Shown: positions 45,531 to 53,845 of the stretch, piece after piece | Layout of the letters: every line of letters starts with the position of its first letter | How positions within the stretch are numbered: the first letter of the stretch is position 1 | Assembly (NCBI RefSeq): GCF_011250565.1 | Contig: NZ_JAANMS010000033.1 | Location: 1 to 56,352 of the forward strand | Direction: 5' to 3' | DNA length: 56,352 nucleotides | DNA from: Nocardioides sp. IC4_145 | GTDB taxonomy: Bacteria > Actinomycetota > Actinomycetes > Propionibacteriales > Nocardioidaceae | Translations under genes and position numbers: made by a program | The notes under the pieces: model-generated | Databases searched by the model: none | The model's input: only the letters and a program-made list of their open reading frames with translations | Told to the model about the DNA's origin: nothing

Positions 45531-47000
45531 TCAGCTCCAGTCGACGCTGAAGTACTGCACCTCCCGGAACTCGCGCAGGCCCGCGCGAGCCCCCTCTCGG
45601 CCGATGCCGCTCTGCTTCATGCCTCCGAACGGCGCGGAGGGGTCGGACACGACGCCGCGGTTGATGCCGACCATCCCCGCCTCGAGCCGCTCGGCGAACT
45701 TCAGTGCGCGCTTGAGATCGCGGGAGTAGACGTAGGACGCGAGGCCGAACTCGGTGTCGTTCACCTCGTCGAGCACCGCCGACTCGTCCTGCCAGGTCAC
45801 GATCGCCGCGACCGGCCCGAAGATCTCCTCCTGGACCAGCGGCGAGGCGGCCGTGACGTCGCGCAGCACCGTGGCGGGCACGAAGTGACCCGCGAGGTGG
45901 TCGGGGACGGCGCTCTGGTGGGTGACCCGGGCCCCGGCGGCGACCGCGCGGGCGATCAGGGACCGCACGCCGTCCACCGCTTTGCGGGCGATGAGCGGCC
46001 CGACGTCGGTGGTCGGCTCGAGCCCGTGGCCGATACGTAGAGCCGCCACCTCCGCCCCGAACTTCACTGTGAACTCCTCGACCACGTCGGCGTGCACGTA
46101 GAGCCGGTTGGCCGCGGTGCAGGCCTGGCCGCCGTTGCGGAACTTCGCGGTCATCGCGCCTGCGACCGCCGCGTCGACGTCGGCGTCGTCGAAGACCACG
46201 AACGGCGCATTGCCGCCGAGCTCCATCGACGTGTTGACGACCCGCTGGGCGGCGTGGCCCAACAGGGTGCGACCGACGTGGGTGGAGCCGGTGAACGAGA
46301 TCGCGCGGACCTCCCGGCTGTCGAGCCATGTGGCGACCACGTCCGGCGCGTTCGACGTCGGCAGGACGTTGACGACGCCGGCCGGGACGCCGGCCTCGTG
46401 AAGCAGCTCTGCCAGCGCCAGCGCCGTGAGCGGGGTCTCCTCGGCGGGCTTGAGCACCACCGTGCAGCCGGCAGCGAGCGCCGGCGCGACCTTCCGCAGG
46501 ACCATCGCCGCCGGGAAGTTCCAGGGCGTGACCAGCGCCGCCACGCCCACGGGGCGGCTGGTGACGATCGTGCGCGTCCCTCCGGCCGGGGACGCGCCGT
46601 ACTCGCCTTCGGTGCGCACGCACTCCTCGGCGAACCAGCGCAAGAACTCCGCGGAGTAGGAGACCTCGCCGGCAGCGTCGGCCAGCGTCTTGCCGTTCTC
46701 CCGGACGATGAGCTCGGCGAACCGGTCGGCCTGGGCGAGCAACCGACCGAAGGCCTCCATCAGGATGCCGGACCGCGCCCTCGGGGAGGTCGCGGCCCAA
46801 CCCTGCAGAGCCGAGGCGGCCGCCGCGACCGCGGCCCGCGCCTCGGCGACGTCACCGTCGGCGACGCCGGCGACGACCTCGCCGGAGCCGGGGTCGGTCA
46901 CCACCAGCTCCCGCCCGTCGGAGGCGTCGCGGCCGGCGCCGTCGATCCAGATGCGCGTGGTCCCCGGCCGGAACCGGGGACCGTTCTCAGCGTGGGTCAC
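45531..47000 (-). CDS. Succinate-semialdehyde dehydrogenase-like aldehyde dehydrogenase (module B)
   Basis: A 489-aa aldehyde dehydrogenase with Cys294 (GGQACTAANRL), Glu260 (MELGGN) and Asn161 (VTPWNFP). It is strongly similar along its length to the enzyme at 24318 (shared FRNGGQACTAANR, PTTDAP/PTSNAP region, GINRGVVSDPSAPFGG). GTG 47000 is chosen because GTGA overlaps the permease stop; ATG 47021 is possible. It is the last gene of the module B leftward operon and presumably makes succinate from the final semialdehyde. Confidence 0.86.
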   Translation of the reverse strand: MTHAENGPRFRPGTTRIWIDGAGRDASDGRELVVTDPGSGEVVAGVADGDVAEARAAVAAAASALQGWAATSPRARSGILMEAFGRLLAQADRFAELIVRENGKTLADAAGEVSYSAEFLRWFAEECVRTEGEYGASPAGGTRTIVTSRPVGVAALVTPWNFPAAMVLRKVAPALAAGCTVVLKPAEETPLTALALAELLHEAGVPAGVVNVLPTSNAPDVVATWLDSREVRAISFTGSTHVGRTLLGHAAQRVVNTSMELGGNAPFVVFDDADVDAAVAGAMTAKFRNGGQACTAANRLYVHADVVEEFTVKFGAEVAALRIGHGLEPTTDVGPLIARKAVDGVRSLIARAVAAGARVTHQSAVPDHLAGHFVPATVLRDVTAASPLVQEEIFGPVAAIVTWQDESAVLDEVNDTEFGLASYVYSRDLKRALKFAERLEAGMVGINRGVVSDPSAPFGGMKQSGIGREGARAGLREFREVQYFSVDWS

Positions 47001-48028
47001 CGGGCGTTCCTCGCCTGCCAACGATCGAGCACGACAGCCAAGATGAGCAGGAGGCCGATCACGATCTCCTGGGTGTAGCTGGAGACCCGGATCAGGTTCA
47101 TGCCGTTGGAGAGCACCACGAGGAACAGCGCGCCGATCGCCACGAACCCCAGCCGCCCCTCGCCCCCGAAGAAGGACGTCCCGCCGAGCACTGCGGCCGC
47201 GATCGACATGATGAGGTACTCCGAGCCCAGGTTCGGCTCGCCGGAAGCGACGCGTGCGGTGAGCAGGAGGCCCGCCACCGCGGCCAGCCCGCCGGCCAGG
47301 ACGAACGCGACGGTCTTGGTCTGGGCGACCGGTACGCCCAGCAGCCGCGAGGCGCTCTGGCTCCCGCCGACCGAGTAGATGTAGCGGCCGAGCTTGGTCC
47401 AGTAGAGGACGACGTACAAGACGGCGACGCAGACGAGCGCGATGACGAAGGACACCGGGACCGGGCCCACCGATGAGTAGCCCAGGTTCGTCGTGAAGCC
47501 CTCGGGCAGCCCGCTGATCGGGCTGCCGTCCGACAGCAGAAGCGCCGAGCCGAACCCGAGCGACGCGGTCGCGATCGTCACGATGAACGACGGCACATTG
47601 AACACCGAGGTCACCAATCCGTTGACCAGGCCCATCAGCAGACCGGTCGCGAGACCGGCGAGCACGCCGGCGAGGATGGCGGTCGAGCCGTCCCCGACCT
47701 TGGTCATCACCGTCGCCGACACCACACTGGTGAGCGCGATGTTCGACGCCAGCGACATGTCGATCTCGGCGGTGAGCAGCACGAGCATCTGCGCGACCGC
47801 CAGGAGCAGCAGGAAGGACAGCTGCCGGGCGATGTTGATGCCGTTGTCTCCGGAGACGAAGCGCGGCTCCATGAACGCGAAGAGCACGACCGCCCCCAGG
47901 AGGAGCACCGGGAGCAGGCCCATCTTCAGCGACGACGTCCTGGCTCGCGACGTCGAGGGCGTCTCGACGGGCCCGGCAACAGCGCCAGTCGTCACCTGCT
48001 CGGTGACCGGTTCAGACTGAGCGGTCAA
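46997..48028 (-). CDS. RbsC-type ABC transporter permease (module B)
   Basis: About 343 aa with ten hydrophobic segments typical of BPD_transp_2 permeases (LLAVAQMLVLLTAEIDMSLASNIALTS, LMGLVNGLVTSVFNVPSFIVTI). The start is probably TTG 48028: a full GGAGG lies 8 nt upstream, whereas ATG 48079 and GTG 48037 lack a spaced ribosome site. With TTG the overlap with the ATPase gene is 17 bp. It forms an importer with the two genes upstream. Confidence 0.86.
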   Translation of the reverse strand: MTAQSEPVTEQVTTGAVAGPVETPSTSRARTSSLKMGLLPVLLLGAVVLFAFMEPRFVSGDNGINIARQLSFLLLLAVAQMLVLLTAEIDMSLASNIALTSVVSATVMTKVGDGSTAILAGVLAGLATGLLMGLVNGLVTSVFNVPSFIVTIATASLGFGSALLLSDGSPISGLPEGFTTNLGYSSVGPVPVSFVIALVCVAVLYVVLYWTKLGRYIYSVGGSQSASRLLGVPVAQTKTVAFVLAGGLAAVAGLLLTARVASGEPNLGSEYLIMSIAAAVLGGTSFFGGEGRLGFVAIGALFLVVLSNGMNLIRVSSYTQEIVIGLLLILAVVLDRWQARNAR

Positions 48029-49562
48029 CGTTCCCACCTCCCACGGCCACTTGCGGCCGGCTAGTTCCGAAGAATGCATTCACGACGTTCGTCTCGGTCC
48101 GGTCGTCGCCACGCAGGTCCGCGACGATGCGGCCCTCGCGGACCACGTAGATGCGGTGCGCCACCCCGAGCAGCTCCTCGGTGTCAGAGGAGATGAGCAG
48201 GACCGCCTTGCCCGCCGCGACCAGCCGCTTCATGTGCTCGTAGACGTCGACCTTGGCGCCGATGTCGATCCCGACGGTCGGCTCGTCGAAGACGTGCACA
48301 CCGAAGTCCGCGGCGAACGAGCGGCCGAGGAGCGCCTTCTGCTGGTTGCCGCCAGAGAACCAGCGGATGCCGAGTTCCTGGTTGGCAGGCTTGATCCGCA
48401 GTGCCTGCACCGCGTGGTCGTTGTAGTCCGCGATTGCTCGCTTGCTGAGGAACCCGTTGCTTGTCACCGCGCCCGTCACGACGGGACCGAGCGAGAGCGC
48501 CTCCGCGAGGGTCGCCGTCGGCACGAGGCCCTCGGTCTTGCGGTCCGGCGGGTAGTACATGAGTCCCTGGGCCATCGCGCGGCGCGGGCTGAGCTTGCGC
48601 ATTCGGGCACCGTCGACCTCGACGTACCCGCTCTCCAGCCTCTCCAGGCCGAAGCATGCGCGTCCCAACTCCGACTTGCCTCCACCGACGAGCCCCGCCA
48701 CCCCGACGATCTCCCCGGCGCGGACCTCGACGCTCGCGTCGTGCAGCCCGGAGCTGGTGGCGCCGCCGACCCTGAGCCGGACCTCGCCGTGACGCGCGTC
48801 GATCTGCGGGAACAGCTTGTCCAGGCTTCGCCCGGCCATGAGCTCGACCAGGCGCTGGTCGGTCACGGTGGCCAACTCCAGCGTGTCGACCTTCTCGCCG
48901 TCGCGGAGGACCGTCACCCGGTCGGCCAGCGCGCGGATCTCTGCGAGCCGATGGGAGATGTAGACGATCCCGATTCCCTGCGCGCGTAGCTCCACCAAGA
49001 TTCGGAACAGCTCCTCGGTCTCACCGTGGCTCAGCGAGGCGGTCGGCTCGTCGAGGATCAGCACCGGCGAGCGGTGGTGAAGCACCCGGGCAATCTCGAT
49101 GAGCTGCATCTCCGCCCGGGACAGCCCCGCTACCTTGCGCCGCGGGTCGACCTGCAGGCCCAGCCGCTCGAGCGCCTCGCGGGCCTCTTTCAGCATGGTG
49201 GACTTGTCCAGGAGCCGGCCCACCCGCAGGCGCTCCTGCCCGAGGTGGATGTTGTCCGCCACGCTGAGCTGCGGGATCAGGCTCAGCTCCTGGTGCACGG
49301 TGCCGATGCCCGCGGCGAGGGCGCCGGTCGCGGTGAGGCTGCGCAACTCGCGACCGTTGAGCCGAACCGCTCCGGCATCGGCGGGCACGGAGCCCGAGAT
49401 GATCTTGATGAGCGTCGATTTGCCCGCTCCATTCTCGCCGAGCAGCGCGTGGATCTCACCTCGCCTCAGGTCGAAGGACACGCCGTTCAGGGCACGGGCG
49501 CCCCCGTAGCTCTTCGAGAGCAGCTCCGCCTCGAGCAGACTGGACGCGTCTATGGTGGCCAT
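48012..49562 (-). CDS. Sugar-type ABC transporter ATPase with two nucleotide domains (module B)
   Basis: A 516-aa ATPase of the RbsA/XylG type. Domain 1 has Walker A GENGAGKST, signature LSRAEMQLIEIARVL, Walker B VLILDEPTASL and switch His in YISHRLAEI. Domain 2 has a degenerate Walker A (VGGGKSE), signature FSGGNQQKALLGRS and Walker B VHVFDEPTVGIDIG. In this family only one site hydrolyses well. Although called sugar-type, members import other small polar molecules. Confidence 0.88.
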   Translation of the reverse strand: MATIDASSLLEAELLSKSYGGARALNGVSFDLRRGEIHALLGENGAGKSTLIKIISGSVPADAGAVRLNGRELRSLTATGALAAGIGTVHQELSLIPQLSVADNIHLGQERLRVGRLLDKSTMLKEAREALERLGLQVDPRRKVAGLSRAEMQLIEIARVLHHRSPVLILDEPTASLSHGETEELFRILVELRAQGIGIVYISHRLAEIRALADRVTVLRDGEKVDTLELATVTDQRLVELMAGRSLDKLFPQIDARHGEVRLRVGGATSSGLHDASVEVRAGEIVGVAGLVGGGKSELGRACFGLERLESGYVEVDGARMRKLSPRRAMAQGLMYYPPDRKTEGLVPTATLAEALSLGPVVTGAVTSNGFLSKRAIADYNDHAVQALRIKPANQELGIRWFSGGNQQKALLGRSFAADFGVHVFDEPTVGIDIGAKVDVYEHMKRLVAAGKAVLLISSDTEELLGVAHRIYVVREGRIVADLRGDDRTETNVVNAFFGTSRPQVAVGGGNVDRSV

Positions 49563-49579
49563 GGGTCGTCCTACCTGGC

Positions 49580-50794
49580 TCAGTCGGCCTTGACGGTGAA
49601 GACGGGCTTCCAGCCCTCGGGAGCGAACGTCGTCTCCGCCACGAACTGGCTCACCGGCTGCGCATTCTCGGTCGCCTCGCCGCACACGAGGTACGGCGCG
49701 GGGTAGGCGCGCCGCATCCCCTCGTCGAGCGGGATGCCCTGCAGCAGGCGGACGGTCATGTCGACGGCCACCCGGGCCTGCACGGCCGGCTGGTCGGTCG
49801 CCGCGCAGGCGACCTTGCCCCTCTCGATGTTGGCCAGCGTCTCGGGCGTCATGTAGCTGCCGATGATCGTTGCCTTGTCCGCGAAGCCGGCCGCAGCCGC
49901 GGCGTCGGCACCGACGGCGTTGCCAGCGATGACCGTGACCCCATCATTTGCCTGAAGCGTGTCCTCGATCAGCCGCAGCTGGGTGTCCTTGTCGGTGTCG
50001 CCGTACTTGGTCTCGACGACGTCCACCCCACTGCCCTGGACCGCCTCGGCGAAGCCGTCGTTGGCGTCCTCGGCCCAGCCGGCTCCCGGAGGACCAGGGA
50101 ACCACGCGACGTTCGCGCTGCCGCCCTGGTTCGCGAGGTAGTCGCCGACGGTCGTGCCGATGCGGCGCCAGCTCAGCACCGAGCGGGCGTCAACGTCGGG
50201 GTTGACGATGCCGTTGAGCGCGTCGATAACGACGGTGCCCTGCGCGACGAGCTGATCGACCTTCGCCTTGAGGCCGTCGGCGCTGATGGCGCCGATGATA
50301 ACGGCGTCGGCGCCGCCGGCGACGCAATCGTCGATCTGGCTCACCTGGGTGGACAGCTCGGTGTACCCGCCGGCCTCGTAGAAGTCGAGGTTGACGCCGA
50401 GGCGCCGGGCCTCCTCCACCATGCCGTAGTTGACCGCCACCCAGTAGGCGTCGCTCAGGTGCGGCACGACGGCACAGATCCGCCAGTCCTCGGTCGCCAG
50501 GTCACTCGGGATGGCGTTGTAGACGCCCTCGGTTGCCTCGCCCTCGCAGGCCGCGTCATCCGTGGCGTCGCAGTCGACGAAAAGTGACGGCGCCCACCAA
50601 GGGTCTGCCTTGAGCCCTTCGCGGATCTCGTCGGGGGACGCGTCGAAGGTGCCCTGGTCGGCGCCCTCGATCGGCGTGCTTGCGTCGAACTCCTCGCTGG
50701 CGCCGCGACCGTTGCCGCCGTCGACGCTGCACCCAGCGAGCACGACGGCCGACAGGGTCAGCGCGAGGATCCCGCTCAGCTTCTTTCGGTTCAT
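49580..50794 (-). CDS. Periplasmic-binding lipoprotein of the module B importer
   Basis: A 404-aa lipoprotein with lipobox VVLAGC (about residue 20) and GGAGAGA before ATG 50794. The mature part has an N-terminal extension with Trp-Trp and paired Cys (FVDCDATDDAACEGEA), then a type I periplasmic-binding fold: RICAVVPHLSDAYWVAVNYGMVEEA, GGADAVIIGAISADGL, GTVVIDALNGI. It resembles TorT/LuxP-like proteins more than ribose binders, which suits a nitrogenous, perhaps aromatic, ligand. The ligand is unknown. Confidence 0.83.
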   Translation of the reverse strand: MNRKKLSGILALTLSAVVLAGCSVDGGNGRGASEEFDASTPIEGADQGTFDASPDEIREGLKADPWWAPSLFVDCDATDDAACEGEATEGVYNAIPSDLATEDWRICAVVPHLSDAYWVAVNYGMVEEARRLGVNLDFYEAGGYTELSTQVSQIDDCVAGGADAVIIGAISADGLKAKVDQLVAQGTVVIDALNGIVNPDVDARSVLSWRRIGTTVGDYLANQGGSANVAWFPGPPGAGWAEDANDGFAEAVQGSGVDVVETKYGDTDKDTQLRLIEDTLQANDGVTVIAGNAVGADAAAAAGFADKATIIGSYMTPETLANIERGKVACAATDQPAVQARVAVDMTVRLLQGIPLDEGMRRAYPAPYLVCGEATENAQPVSQFVAETTFAPEGWKPVFTVKAD

Positions 50795-50805
50795 GAGTCT
50801 CTCCT

Positions 50806-51951
50806 TCACGAGTTCCGAGGACCGACGAGATCGGCGCCGGAGTGGGCTGCGACGTTGACCCGGTGCTGCCAGCTCTCGGAGCGGCCGGCGAGCCAGACGA
50901 GCGCGGATCGGACGTCCGCCAGCGGACGCGGCCAGCGGGTGCCGACCCGTCCGTAGAGTCGCGAGTACTTCTGCGTGGCGTCCGAGACGCCGCGCTGGCG
51001 ACGCTCCCAAGCGCGCAGGCCTGTGGGGACGTCGTCGTGCTGGTTCAAGACGGTGGCCAGCGAGAAACCGTTGACCATCGCGACGCAGGCGGCTTGGCCG
51101 AGGTTGGGCGCCATCGCCGTCGCGGCGTCACCGACGATCGCACCGCGACCGCTGACCCAGCTGTGGGTCCGCACGTCGTGAAACGCCGCCCAGCGAGACT
51201 GGTCCGGGATCCGGTCGAGGTAGTGCCGGATGTCCGGGAACGACGCGACCCAGGACGCAGAGTTGAACGGCTGCCGCCGACCCTCGAGGTCCTTGGCCGG
51301 GCAGCAGGTGTAGATGTAGACCTCGTCGGGGGTGACCGGGACGATCCCGACACGACGTCCGCCGTTCCAGTACTCGAGCGCTTCTCCGGAGACGTCCCCG
51401 GGGCGGCGCGGAACCAAGTGGCGCATGCAGCCGTCCTCGAGGTCGCGGACATTGAGGTCGAGACCTAGCGAGCGCCGGACCGCGGAGTAGACGCCGTCGG
51501 CCCCGACGATCAAGTCCGCGGCGTACGACTCACCGGTCTCGAGCAGCAGCTCCCCGTCCGGTGTGGCACCCGAGACCTGCGAACCGGTCACGATCTCAAC
51601 GCCGGAGCGGCGAGCGGCCTGGGCCAGCGCCTGGTGCAGTTCGGTGCGCTTCACGGTGATCAGTCGGGTCGAGCCGTCCTTCATCCAGTCGTTCTGGATG
51701 GGGCGGCCGCGCTCGTCGAAGAGCCGCCAACTGTCGATTGCGTCGCCCAGGGCGGTCGCCTCCTCGAAGGCACCCAGTTCCTCAAGCACCCGGAGAGCGT
51801 TCTCCCACAGGAAGATGCCGGCGCCGATCTCGCGCAACTGGCTCCCGCGTTCGTGCAGACGCACCGACCAACCGTGCTGAGCCAGGGCCGTCGCGACGGT
51901 CAGACCGGCCAGACCGCCTCCGGCTACCTCGGCGTGGCGGGTTGCAGACAC
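50806..51951 (-). CDS. Class A FAD-dependent monooxygenase (module B)
   Basis: A 381-aa single-component flavoprotein hydroxylase from GTG 51951, with AGGAGG 5 nt upstream. Motifs: dinucleotide site VAGGGLAGLTVATALAQHG, GAGIFLWENA, DG motif LIVGADGVYSAVR and GD motif GAIVGDAATAMAPNLGQAACVAM. Such enzymes bind NAD(P)H directly and hydroxylate electron-rich rings; a few, such as 2-methyl-3-hydroxypyridine-5-carboxylate oxygenase, also open a pyridine ring. As first gene before the importer, amidohydrolase and semialdehyde dehydrogenase it is the likely entry oxygenase of module B. Confidence 0.83.
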   Translation of the reverse strand: MSATRHAEVAGGGLAGLTVATALAQHGWSVRLHERGSQLREIGAGIFLWENALRVLEELGAFEEATALGDAIDSWRLFDERGRPIQNDWMKDGSTRLITVKRTELHQALAQAARRSGVEIVTGSQVSGATPDGELLLETGESYAADLIVGADGVYSAVRRSLGLDLNVRDLEDGCMRHLVPRRPGDVSGEALEYWNGGRRVGIVPVTPDEVYIYTCCPAKDLEGRRQPFNSASWVASFPDIRHYLDRIPDQSRWAAFHDVRTHSWVSGRGAIVGDAATAMAPNLGQAACVAMVNGFSLATVLNQHDDVPTGLRAWERRQRGVSDATQKYSRLYGRVGTRWPRPLADVRSALVWLAGRSESWQHRVNVAAHSGADLVGPRNS

Positions 51952-52159
51952 AAGTCCTCCTAGGGGGCGCGTGATGATTGGCTGTCCGGAATCACTGACC
52001 CCAGACTGTCTGCGGAGACTATTCAGGCGCCAATGGAGCCTGTCAAGGACTTTTTCGTCTTCATTCTGGTTGTTACGGCGGTGTTTCGTCGTTGCGTACA
52101 TCGCCGAGTCGCATTACCGTGCGGACTCCGCGCACCCCCGACGTCGAGGAGTTCCACCG
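51952..52159. promoter_or_regulatory. Divergent promoter region of module B
   Basis: A 208-bp AT-richer spacer between the leftward monooxygenase operon and the rightward amidohydrolase-regulator operon. Both promoters must lie here and the Lrp-type regulator at 53842 probably binds here. No unambiguous operator was found. Confidence 0.55.
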
Positions 52160-53845
52160 ATGACCCATGGCGACGAGGCAGACCTCGTCCTCCTGTCCAA
52201 CACCGTGCTCTGGCTGCGCGAGGACGACCCGGTCGCGCCGGGATTCGTCGCCGTGCGGGACGGCGTTATCTGCGGCACGGGCCCACGGCAGGACGCCGAG
52301 GACTTCGTCGGGCCGGGCACCGAGGTGCGCGACCTAGGGGACCGCCCGCTCGCCCCCGGCTTCGTGGACGTGCATGCCCACATGGAGGTCGCCGCGCGCA
52401 TGCGTTACCAGACGGTCGACTGCCGCGCACCCCAGTGCGGCAGCATCCCGGAGGTGCTCGGCCAACTGCGCGCGCACCTGGACGCGGCCGTCGACGGGTG
52501 GCTGGTCGGCCAGGCCAACCTCTTCTTCGACCAGAAGCTCGCTGAGAAGCGGCTGCCGACGAGGGGCGAGCTTGACAGCGTCAGCACCGAGGTGGCCATC
52601 GCGCTGCGCGCCGGCGGGCACATCACCGTCCTCAACAGCCGGGCCCTCGAGTTGGCCGGCATCGACGCCGGGTATGAGGAAGTCCAGCACAGCATCACCG
52701 GCCTGCCCACCGTGGTCCGGGACAACGCGGGCGAGCCGACCGGCGTGGTCAAGGAGATGGACAACATCCTGCCCCTTCCCCAGCTGCCCGCCGACGAACT
52801 GGCACCCGCCATTCAGCAGGGCGTGCGCGAGCAATTCAGCCGCTTCGGAGTCACCACGATCGGCGAGATCTCCGAGACCATGGACGGTCTCACCGCGATG
52901 GACCGGCTGCACCAAGACGGCATCCTCGGCGCCCGGGTCCGCCTCTATATGTGGGTCCCGGGCACGACCACGTTGGAGCAGGCCTGCGACATGGCGGTCG
53001 AGCCGCCCGTCGCCAGCTCGCCGGAGTTGCTCCGCGTGCATGGCGTGAAGATGTTTTCCGACGGAGGCTTCTCGGCCAGCAGCGCGGCCGTCAAGCAGCC
53101 CTACGTGCACGAGCACGGCTCCTGCGGTGAGGTCGCGCTGAGCCCGGAGCGGATTGCCGAGGCGCTCTCCGCGACCGCGGCCGCCGGTCTCCAGCTGGCG
53201 ATCCACGCCAACGGCGACCGTGCCCAGGAGGCGGTCTGCGAGGCGATCGTGGCCGCGGGCGGCGTACCCGACGGCGCCCCAACCACCCGCGTAGAGCATG
53301 CGGGGAACTTCCTCCCCGACCCCGAGACGACCACCGGGGCCTGGGCCGCAGCCGGCATCGTGCCGGTGCCACAGCCGGTCTTCCTCTACACGTTCGGCGA
53401 CTTCTTTCCGACCTACCTCGGAGAGTACGGCGAGCGCGGTCGGTTCCCGTTCCGCGACCTGCTGAACCAAGGGTGGCCACTCACCGGCAGCTCCGATGTG
53501 TGGATCGGCTCGGAGCAGCAGGCGACCAACCCGTTCTTCAGCATCTGGTGCACTCTCGCCCGCCGGTCGTTCTTCGGCCAGGTCATCGACGCCGATCAAG
53601 CCGTGACGTTGACCGAAGCCCTGCGGATGCACACCGTCAACGGCGCCCACGTCCTCGGCGAGTCACACATGTACGGATCGCTCGAGGTAGGCAAGCATGC
53701 CGACATGATCATCCTCGACCGGGACCCCTACGCCGTCGACATCGACGGCCTCCTCGAGATCGCGGTCGAAGAGGTATTCCTGGGCGGACGGACGGTCTTT
53801 CTGCGGGACCGGACGGGCGACCGGGCAGAGAGCCAGGCCGGGTGA
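52160..53845 (+). CDS. YtcJ-like amidohydrolase (module B)
   Basis: A 561-aa Amidohydro_3 enzyme with His72 and His74 (GFVDVHAHME), AIHANGDRA, TRVEHAGN, GSSDVWIGSE and KMFSDGG. ATG 52160 has GAGGAG upstream. It is a clear paralog of the module A enzyme, sharing QTVDCRAP-like, GWLVGQANLFFDQKL, LRAGGHITVLNSRALELAGI and PVPQPVF blocks, but its codons are much more GC-rich, so the two genes probably came from different donors. Likely job: hydrolysis of the amide left after ring opening in module B. Confidence 0.85.
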   Translation: MTHGDEADLVLLSNTVLWLREDDPVAPGFVAVRDGVICGTGPRQDAEDFVGPGTEVRDLGDRPLAPGFVDVHAHMEVAARMRYQTVDCRAPQCGSIPEVLGQLRAHLDAAVDGWLVGQANLFFDQKLAEKRLPTRGELDSVSTEVAIALRAGGHITVLNSRALELAGIDAGYEEVQHSITGLPTVVRDNAGEPTGVVKEMDNILPLPQLPADELAPAIQQGVREQFSRFGVTTIGEISETMDGLTAMDRLHQDGILGARVRLYMWVPGTTTLEQACDMAVEPPVASSPELLRVHGVKMFSDGGFSASSAAVKQPYVHEHGSCGEVALSPERIAEALSATAAAGLQLAIHANGDRAQEAVCEAIVAAGGVPDGAPTTRVEHAGNFLPDPETTTGAWAAAGIVPVPQPVFLYTFGDFFPTYLGEYGERGRFPFRDLLNQGWPLTGSSDVWIGSEQQATNPFFSIWCTLARRSFFGQVIDADQAVTLTEALRMHTVNGAHVLGESHMYGSLEVGKHADMIILDRDPYAVDIDGLLEIAVEEVFLGGRTVFLRDRTGDRAESQAG

